NCBI RefSeq assembly: GCF_910592395.1
Contig: NC_088315.1
Coordinates: forward strand, 14,865,808 to 14,929,807
DNA: 64,000 bases
DNA from: Lineus longissimus
Taxonomy: Eukaryota > Nemertea > Pilidiophora > Heteronemertea > Lineidae
Direction of reading: 5' to 3'
A program made the position numbers and the translations under genes. The number at the start of each line of letters is the position of its first letter. The stretch's first letter is position 1. Of the stretch, positions 56,392 to 64,000 are shown piece after piece. The notes below the pieces were generated by a model. That model saw only the letters and a program-made list of their open reading frames with translations, made no database searches and was not told the origin of the DNA.

Positions 56392-56460
56392 TGTCTGTTG
56401 ACTGTGCATAAGAGAGACTAGGCATGATGCCTGTCTCTCTTAAATCACAGTCAACAGACA
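56392..56460. other. 69-nt hairpin with 29 paired bases
   Basis: The outer stem tgtctgttgactgtg pairs perfectly with its reverse at 56446-56460. After a 3/4-nt internal loop, aagagagac pairs with gtctctctt, and aggca pairs with tgcct around a TGA loop. It lies 50 bp after the copy-3 stop codon. It might be a transposon end, a pre-miRNA-shaped fold or a small foldback. Confidence 0.7.
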
Positions 56461-56575
56461 TGTGGTTTCAGTATTAGGTCTTTCATTGTAGCAATGCGAA
56501 AATGTAAGCAATTTTGGTTAGGTCCGTCATTTGTTATCACCAAGTAGCTTCTAGAGTGACTCGACCACCCTCTTG

Positions 56576-56780
56576 AGTAAGTAAGTAAGTAAGTAAGTTT
56601 ATTCACTCCATCGACCACATTTGTGGTATACAGGAGGTCAATATACATATTTAAATTACAAAGTAATTGATTGATAGCGTTCTATATAAAATACGTTCAA
56701 ACAGAAAATAATTACTAGCTAAATTCAGGGTTTACTTATTATCACAATAAAGTTTCATTCCTAGTGAGATGAATTTTGCT
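56576..56780 (-). repeat. LINE-type 3' tail with (actt)n
   Basis: On the minus strand the sequence cctgtataccacaaatgtgg leads to gtgaataaacttacttactt, a microsatellite-type LINE end. The body is too short to class. Confidence 0.45.
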
Positions 56781-56799
56781 AACTTGTACCTATGAGTCT

Positions 56800-57920
56800 T
56801 ATTTTTTGTATTAATGATCCTTTCAAATTTTACAGTATTAGGTTTTGTAAGAAATTCTTTTGGTATAAACTGTGATTACAGCGGCCGCCTCAGCGCCACC
56901 ACGCGGGGCCTCATGGTATTAGGCTAAGTAGCTTCGCGTGAAATGCACCATTCTGGGAAAATTCAATGAGGAAGTATGCTCCTCGAGTCATTAGCATAAT
57001 CTAGTCTTAACTCCAGCTCGAGGTAATCTTGCGCAGTGTTTCTTCGGCCCAGATATATTGTTGTGGAAAACGTCTAGTACAAAGAACGCCTTGCTTGCGC
57101 CAGACTAATAAGTGGAGAAGGTCTGGCTGCGCGAGACTACTGTGATAAAGATGACCATTGCAGTGACGTAGGCATATACTTTTTACAATTAAAAATGCTC
57201 TCAAAAGACGATAAGGAATGATTATGTTTTAAGTCCATAATGAGATCACGGTGACCCGTTATAAATGTTTCGCCAGCTTCGCTATTTTGCCGCTACGCGG
57301 CGCGTTGGGTTTTTGCGTCCAGGTGATGCCTTGTAATTCCACAGTTCCTATGGTCAGAAATCGGAATGTTCCCTAAAAGTAATGAGAATTGATTTAGAAA
57401 AGGACATTTTCAAAAATCGAATGTACTGAATTTTTCATAATAAGAAATAAAGTGTAATTTCGGACAGGTCAGCTTTAGTTTTGGTCAGTCATCTATTGAT
57501 CTAGGCCCATTCAAAGTTAAGTGATCATTCAAATCAGAATGCATCAATGCTTTCTTCAAACTCTGGCTTACTCATGTCATTTTCAAATGACATGAATTAA
57601 ACATTATCCAACGACAGGACAATCTGCCCTGATCGTGTCATAATATTCCTTGCAGTAGTGTGTGCTTTGAACACCCCTCTGTACCCCTTACGCTTACGAT
57701 GATAAGGTTTGGCCTGACTTGCACCATATACAATACAATTTTATTTTAATTACATCGAAAAATTCTACCAGGACATCTTATCTGCCCAGTCGGAAATAGA
57801 TCAGCAAGGAAAAGCGCGCTATCTGATATGAGGGGACGACTGCTATTGGTTGTTGAGAATGGAATTTGCTGTGGTTGGTTGACATGTTTGCGGCTGAATT
57901 ACTTCATTAGGCAGGTGAAA
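56800..57920. other. Intergenic region upstream of the host gene
   Basis: No ORF was supported. It may hold distal promoter elements of the gene that starts near 57955; none was identified. Confidence 0.4.
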
Positions 57921-57926
57921 AGTTTG

Positions 57927-57934
57927 TATAAAAG
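57927..57934 (+). promoter_or_regulatory. TATA box
   Basis: TATAAAAG followed by a GC-rich ggcgccgtgg stretch. About 30 bp downstream lies tcttcatcattacggaa, a plausible start region, and the first splice donor follows at 58024. Confidence 0.6.
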
Positions 57935-57954
57935 GCGCCGTGGAATCGGTTCTT

Positions 57955-60900
57955 CATCATTACGGAAATCTGTGCTCTAGCGTCTGGGCATATACCTCAT
58001 CGGACCAAGGAAGACCACTGCGGGTAAGATTTATTTATTTCGGATTTTTGCAATCGAAGTACTATATGGTTTGCATTGCTTCCCGTTCTTGTCGAAGGCC
58101 ATCTCGTTCCCCAAACACCGTTTCTTGGGTTGGGTGGCTTTGTTCTAAGGAAGTGCTAGTCCCCTATTTCTCACCGTTCTTTCTGGACGACGGTTGTCCG
58201 CCGTCCTCTTTTTTGCAGCGCTTGTTCGGCTAGAATGAAGCCTTGAGACCTTGGGCCCGGGCTGTCTGTTCAAATGCTTCCGTAGGACTTGATTCGCTCA
58301 GCCGGTCCGGGGAGATTGATCTGCATTGTTGGCGTTTCGATTGGTCTCGACTCGAAATGTATTTGGATAGACGCCATATTGGGTTTTTGGAGGTCCCATT
58401 AGAAACATTTTTGCCAAAAATTTCTTTCTCCCGTATTTTTAACCCACTAACATAATGTGTACAGCACGTGCATGTTTTGAATTTTGGACGAATTTTGTAT
58501 TCGATAGCTGTTGCAAAGCGTCTAGACTAAACAATATGCAGCATGCTCGAAGCAAAATTTCACCCCAAGATGTGTTTTGAATGCCTCTCATGGTCTTTGC
58601 ATGGGAGCATCGGGGTGCAAAAACAATGGAAGAGAAATTAGTGGCGATATCGACCAAAATTGCTGCATATTCCAAAACCCTTGGCCATCTAAATTTACTT
58701 TCACGAGAAGCGGCAGCAGTCCCGAGTCCATCATGAACGGGTTTTTTTGTACTTGACCCAGTACGCGTTTTTCTACCATAACGTATGCTTATTTTTTGTT
58801 TTTGAGTATATTTGCCCCCCCCCCCCCCGCCTCAAATCTTTGGTTTAAGGCCAGGATGCCAGTCAACCGCTTAGTGCAGAATTCCGACCTTTTTTTGGCT
58901 GGCTTTTCATTCATAATATTACTGCAGGCCTAACGTGCCAGTTGTTCATCCGGGCAATTTGAGCTCATTAATGATGCTTCGTGTTCCCGCCTTCATCTCG
59001 GTTTCCCCAGCTTCGTCGTCAGTGCCTTTTTAACTCTCGTCCAAAACTCATTGTCTTTTTTAGCTCAGCTGACTAAGTCAGCCAAGCTTGTCAAATAAGT
59101 TGTTCAGTGGCGTCCGTCTGTCCATCCATCCATCCATCCATCCGTCCGTCCATCCGTTAAACCCATGGTGCACATTTTGCAACCGTAAGACCTAGAGACT
59201 TCGATTTTGCATTTCTGGATACTTCTGGTCAAACTCCTACTTTCAAAACAAAATTTGTCGCCATTCGACCTACTTCCTGCGAGCGAGAGTGCATGAAGGA
59301 AACTGGCCTATATCGGCCTAGGAGCAGCAGAATTAGTCAAAATATGCTCTAATATTAAGATAAAATTCTTGAAAATCTATTTTATTGAGAAAAAGTTCAA
59401 TATTTTAACAGAGGGCGCTACCTGCCTTTTAATTATTTCTGCCTATTCAAATTCCCGCGCAATGACGTCGGCCATCAATGAAGTCTCCTATTTGCCAGTT
59501 CTCAAAACATGGCAGCTACACAACAAAAGCAGTAGCTCCAGGAATAAATCACTGTTCGCTTCAGCTTCGTAATCGATTGTACCCCCACTTTATTGTGTTT
59601 TGTGTGGTGTTCCTATTCAATCAACGATGTAAGGCCTTATTATGTTGGTTTTAATTGAGAAGGTGCATTATAAGCGGCGTACGAAATACCGAAGCGGAGA
59701 CAAAATGGCGGCATGTTGTTTACGCCATGTGCAATCATCTTGGAGCTCAATGACAATCAAGTACCCAATTTTCTGCTCAAAAAGTAGTCTGGTAGGCGAT
59801 ATTATCACTAGTTCGTTTCAGTGGTAGTCATAAGGTCTTTAGGGACTACTTTCAGAAATTAGTTCTTGAAAATTTGGCCACATTTCTGTGAAAACGATAT
59901 CGGAAGTGCATGCTCTGTTCGCGATGACATCGCCGATGTATTTTGAAGTGGAGAATTCCCACAGTATGTGCAGTGAATCGGCATGATTCTGTTCGCCTAT
60001 TAAGTTTTAGTTCTACGATTCTTTCATGAGTAAAAAGTAGACATTCTAAGCAATACAATAATGTCACTCCCATAAAAATTGATTGGAAATTGAGGGAGCT
60101 ACGGCATTCTGTTCGGCAACTGGCAGCGCTGAAAAAATACATTGCATACTGTACAATACCAAATAGCGCTCATTGGACAGGGAATCACCAGAAATGACGT
60201 CATCGCTGGTCTAAATAGAAAACTACGGTGGCGCAGTGGTTTAGCATTAACTTCGTCATGCAAGCTTCAGCAACAAAACGATTTCTCATGAATGATTTAT
60301 TTGATCATCATCAGCTTGTTTCCCCTGATAGATAAAAAATGATTCACAATTTCCATCAAAGTTTTCTATTTTGTGTCTAGTCACATGTTATTTAACTGGC
60401 AAGGAGCCAAGCAGTTTTGAATATTCGCGGGAAAATACTTCGTACTTGTAAACGAGGCTATGACGATTAGTATCCTCATTCATGGCATAAACTTCATGTT
60501 TCGGTAAATATTTTCATACGATGATTTCACCCGAATTATGAGGAATGAACAGTGGCATAATTATGTCAACCAAAAACATTGGTACCGTAGTGAACGCAAA
60601 AGGATATCAAATACCATGCAGCATGCCATTTTCATGCATAATGAACTAAACGCGGGACTAAACACCGGGAAGATATTAATGATATTACGCAGCTGAGCGC
60701 CAGGTCCTTGGGCCTCTTGTTTATTGGTATAATCCTGCACGCCTCTCATATTTATTTTGACTAGTGGATTTCCTCTGCCCTCTCCTTGTCTTAACTTTTA
60801 TGAGAAGCTCCATCTCCTTCCCCGACAAGCTCCATCTCCTTCCCCGACATTCTTTTTGTGGAAGACTTAATACCTAATCCACAGCGATGCAGATCTAACC

Positions 60901-63521
60901 ACTATAGTTGGGAGGCTTTTTTGGTAAGAAGGACTGGTAATACCTGTTGCGATTGAATGAATCGCCAGTAAATGAAAAAATGCAAAGATTTAGGAACTTA
61001 TTTTGCGAATATCTGGCATCTGGCCATTCTTGGCAAATTTCAGCCAAATCTCGAAACCTGTTGTCAGCATTTTTTGCTGAAGGATTTAATGACCACATCA
61101 TTTCCGGTACAAACTTGAGTACCAGGAAGAATATTGCTAATAATTTCTCCTCTTGCATTTGACTTTTAGTACCCCGATACTCTCGAGTGGAGAGCATGGG
61201 AGGTATGCATACATTTGGAGTAAAATTTAGCTTTTTTCGACCATGCTGGATATTGCCAAGTGCAGACACTTTGCAACTCCATTCGAAAGCGATTTATTGC
61301 TCAATAGCTCGTTTTGTTCACATTTTTCTAGTGGTTCGAGGAATTGCCATGCAAAAACAAAAGATTGGCAAAATTGTTGCCAAGATGCGATCTCCCAAAA
61401 TCCGATAACGGCACCTAGTTGGCATGCAGCGGATTTTATGTCGGCCATGCATGAAAGTGGAAAATATCCTATCAATCCCCCCGCCCTCCCCCGGAAAACT
61501 GTCCAATCGTCCAGATAATTCAGGTCAGACATGCCAGTTTTGGAAATAATTGGAATGCCCCGTTTCTTTTCACCAAATGATATTTGTGTCCATAGTGGTG
61601 ATGTCCTCAATTTTTCATTGCATTGCTGTTGGTACTTTAGGAAGTGAATTTTTGTTGGTGTTTATTCTGTTTGAATCTTTCATGTTTGTTTTTTTTCAGT
61701 AAAATGCTGTTACTAGCTGCAATCGTCGGTGCTGCCATGCTGTGCACCGTTGGCGCAACTTCGGGCATGGGCGGTGAGTCCAATGTCTAGTCGAGCCATG
61801 TCGTAATGTTATGACTGGACAAGATTTTCCTGAATTCCTTTTGAAAGGCTGTAGGCAAAACCGCTGTAGCATTTTCCATGCTGAACAAAACGTTTTCGAA
61901 TGTGGTGCAGCGATGATACCGTGTCTTCAAAGAGGTCCAGCTTTTATGCCCGATATTAAAAGGCGACTCGCAAAAATTATTCATCCTCAAATATTAATGG
62001 ATTTTTCCCGAAAGTTTCGAATCGCAAAATAAGCGAATATTTTGCGCTTTGAAATGTGTTATATTTGGCCAAGCAAATTATTAAGTTATGTCTTGCCGGT
62101 TTCGGCCTATCGACGCCCTTTAAAGATGTCTTGTAGGGTTGTTGGGTGGGTCAGATGACACATTGATAAGCCATCGGACCAAGGGATATTTGGGCTTTGG
62201 TACGTAGCGTAGTAGACAAGAGTTTATTGGGCCATGCTTGAACTCTTGAGCTGCAAAGTAAGGGACCAAAACTATGTAAAGAGCCTGTGTGTAACTTACT
62301 GTACTGGTTTTTTCAGCTGTTGGCGACTCCTGTTCGACGGACACGTTTTGCAACTATGAAGGCGACTCTCCAATAGATCACACGAAATGTGACAGTTCGG
62401 CGTGTGTATGTACCAGCTTGTATTACGGAGAAGCTGGCGATACGAACTGTGTTCAAGGCAAGTATCTAAACAGTCGTTAAAAAATTAGAATTTTCAGTGG
62501 GTTATTATTATTATATTATTATTATCCGGGGGGGGGGGGGGGTGAAATGTGTATACAATGTATTCTTTGCCGATGTTAACACCCCTAACCGGATAAAACA
62601 TTGTTAACAACTCCCTCAAGGCTTCAGGAACAAGATAAAACAGGTCTTATCTATGAAACAGTGGTACCTAATCTATGAACAGTGGTACCGTTAACACCTC
62701 GAGGCTTCTGGAACCAAATAAAATAGACAACGGCAACACTGTTTCATAGGTTGGATTATTGTTAACAGCTTTTGGATTATTGTTAACAGCTTATCGTAAC
62801 TCAGTGCAGTTCTATAATGTCGGCTACATGAACTCATGATCCAGTAAGAAAGTCATTCACATTTAGTTCAAAATCAGTCCTCATCCTCGCTGATATCTGT
62901 CTCATCAGCGCCGAGGTCTGGCATGTCAAGAAACAACACTACATCGTTGTAACCCTCCACTTCATCCTCGGAGTTCTGCACGGTCCATCGGTACCGCTTC
63001 ACCACCCTCCATTTAAGACCTCAAATTAAACCCATGACCAATAATACCAATTGTTTCTTAGTTATTGGAGCTTCCCCTTTAAGAAATTGAACGCACCCTG
63101 TATTGGCACTTTTGTTGCCTAATAATGGCTATCATGGTCTCGCGACCCCAGGACGAGCAACAATCCCTCTTTTGACATACATAAGGGAAAGGGCATTGCC
63201 CACAATAAAACCGGTTAATTGACGTCTCATGTACTACATGTTTACCCACTGGAAATTATTGCAAGGTGGGAGGAGCTATAATATTACCCCTGCTTACCTC
63301 CATGACCTTACAACTGGGTATCTGGTGTGTGTGTGTGTGTGTCTAATGAACTTTCTTTATGGCAGCTTCACTCGGCGATAATTGTGCTGGCAAAACGGAC
63401 GCTGCTGCGTTTTGTGCAACAAGTGACCCTGATGCAGAGTGTGCCAGCGACGTCTGTGCCTGCAGTGCCGGATTCTACGAAACCAAAAGTTTAGTTGATG
63501 GAACCACGCATTGCTCTGAAA
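57955..63521 (+). CDS. Secreted cysteine-rich modular protein (5' part; continues past the edge)
   Basis: A probable non-coding exon 1 (about 57955-58023, donor GTAAGA) is followed by coding exons 61700-61773, 62317-62457 and 63366-63521. The ATG at 61704 starts a signal peptide, MLLLAAIVGAAMLCTVGATS. Each later exon is one Cys-rich module of about 50 residues: VGDSCSTDTFCNYEGD...KCDSSACVCTSLYYG...NC and LGDNCAGKTDAAAFCATS...ECASDVCACSAGFYE...HC. The six-cysteine C...C...C...CxC...C spacing resembles EGF-like or EB modules. All junctions are phase 1, so modules can be duplicated or skipped without a frame change. The donor at 62458 is GC (aag|gcaagt) instead of GT. The protein is probably extracellular or cell-surface. 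Its function is unknown and the 3' end lies outside. Confidence 0.75.
58024..61699 (+). other. First intron of the cysteine-rich gene
   Basis: 3.7 kb between the GTAAGA donor and the ttttttcag acceptor. It contains a poly-C tract at about 58815, a relative of the tagctcacc repeat at 59058-59300 with (catc)n, a tRNA-like A box at 60229-60249 (ggtggcgcagtggtttagca) and a 22-bp tandem duplication at about 60806-60850. Confidence 0.55.
62881..63013 (-). pseudogene. Acidic C-terminal ORF remnant inside intron 3
   Basis: The minus strand encodes VVKRYRWTVQNSEDEVEGYN and DVVLFLDMPDLGADETDISE-DED before TGA, with no start in reach. It looks like the acidic tail of a transposon protein, but the family is not recognised. 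It is antisense to the cysteine-rich host gene. Confidence 0.35.
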
Positions 63522-64000
63522 GTAAGTGAAGAACTGATACTCGCAAGGTTTGAAAGGCTTTACACTAAACAATGCATGTACTATTGCCGAGTTTGACATG
63601 ATCCGGCACGGTTTTACAAGTCATCAGAAACCTTTCGGGTTAATGGCAAACAGAAGTGAGGTGTTCAACAGGTCTTGAATTAGTAGCCAGCGAACATTTT
63701 AACAAACATATGTATATCTATACATATATAGACGGTTTTCAAAAAAATTAATTGAACGCAACATAGTGCGGGGTAACTATCTTATTGTGTCTGACGGCCA
63801 GAAACTAATATAAGATAGGTCACACCCTTAACTGTTGACTGCGCTAAAATAAAGACCATTGTCGTGCTATCCCACGGTGGCTGAAGGTATCGGATTACCT
63901 TAGAAAAATACGTGCTTATCTTGAGAGCTGGAGAGAAATGACGACACAAAAGAAACTTACAACAGGTCAGTTAATTTTGAGGGGTGTGATCGAGGCCCGC

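Noticed and set aside
60229-60249. tRNA gene starting ggtggcgcagtggtttagca
   Set aside because: It has an A box only; no B box, no acceptor-stem pairing and no terminator at the right distance.
60895-61610. Minus-strand ORFs of 124 and 127 codons in intron 1 of the host gene
   Set aside because: No domain, no splice support and overlapping frames on both strands; probably chance.

Overview
The window is eukaryotic genomic DNA, most likely from a marine invertebrate. Genes are split by GT-AG introns, spacing is large, and most of the coding signal comes from many families of eukaryotic transposable elements: Harbinger, pogo-like, MULE, Ginger-like, BEL/Pao and several LINEs. The frequent taggccta and tacatgta words resemble echinoderm, hemichordate or lancelet DNA, but I cannot name a species. 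No bacterial genes, operons, CRISPR array or rRNA were seen.

Layout. 1-8.4 kb: Myb/SANT-like accessory genes, a 444-bp MITE and an apparently intact four-exon pogo-like transposase on the minus strand. 9.4-9.8 kb: a 402-bp palindromic element full of Lys-Glu-neutral palindromic repeats. 10.5-15.2 kb: a Ginger-like integrase transposon with about 310-bp terminal inverted repeats (TIRs), invaded by three further elements. 15.3-18.8 kb: a broken HARBI1 fragment, then a complete-length Harbinger element whose transposase and Myb genes both carry stops. 19.2-21.7 kb: a minisatellite, then a second pogo-like copy interrupted by a 121-bp MITE. 22.7-29.6 kb: a BEL/Pao retrotransposon on the minus strand with one recognisable LTR. 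30-34 kb: an exon-split integrase gene missing its core and carrying a LINE fragment. 34.9-39.6 kb: an intact FLYWCH-MULE transposon inserted into a 946-bp MULE-type MITE. 42.7-51 kb: LINE copies, including a tandemly amplified reverse-transcriptase segment. 54.9-56.5 kb: a third, broken, intronless pogo-like copy followed by a long hairpin. 57.9-63.5 kb and beyond the edge: the one clear host gene, a TATA-driven secreted protein built of cysteine-rich modules.

How the parts relate. Several target-site duplications can be read exactly, so insertion order can be reconstructed. The MULE (8-bp duplication) entered a MULE-MITE (9-bp duplication) and itself received a 420-bp MITE (4-bp duplication). 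The other copy of the 9-bp MITE sits in a palindromic element inside the Ginger-like integrase gene. Two transposases look intact (pogo-like copy 1, 513 aa; FLYWCH-MULE, 466 aa). The rest are fossils. All positions and splice sites are read by eye; no database search was possible.
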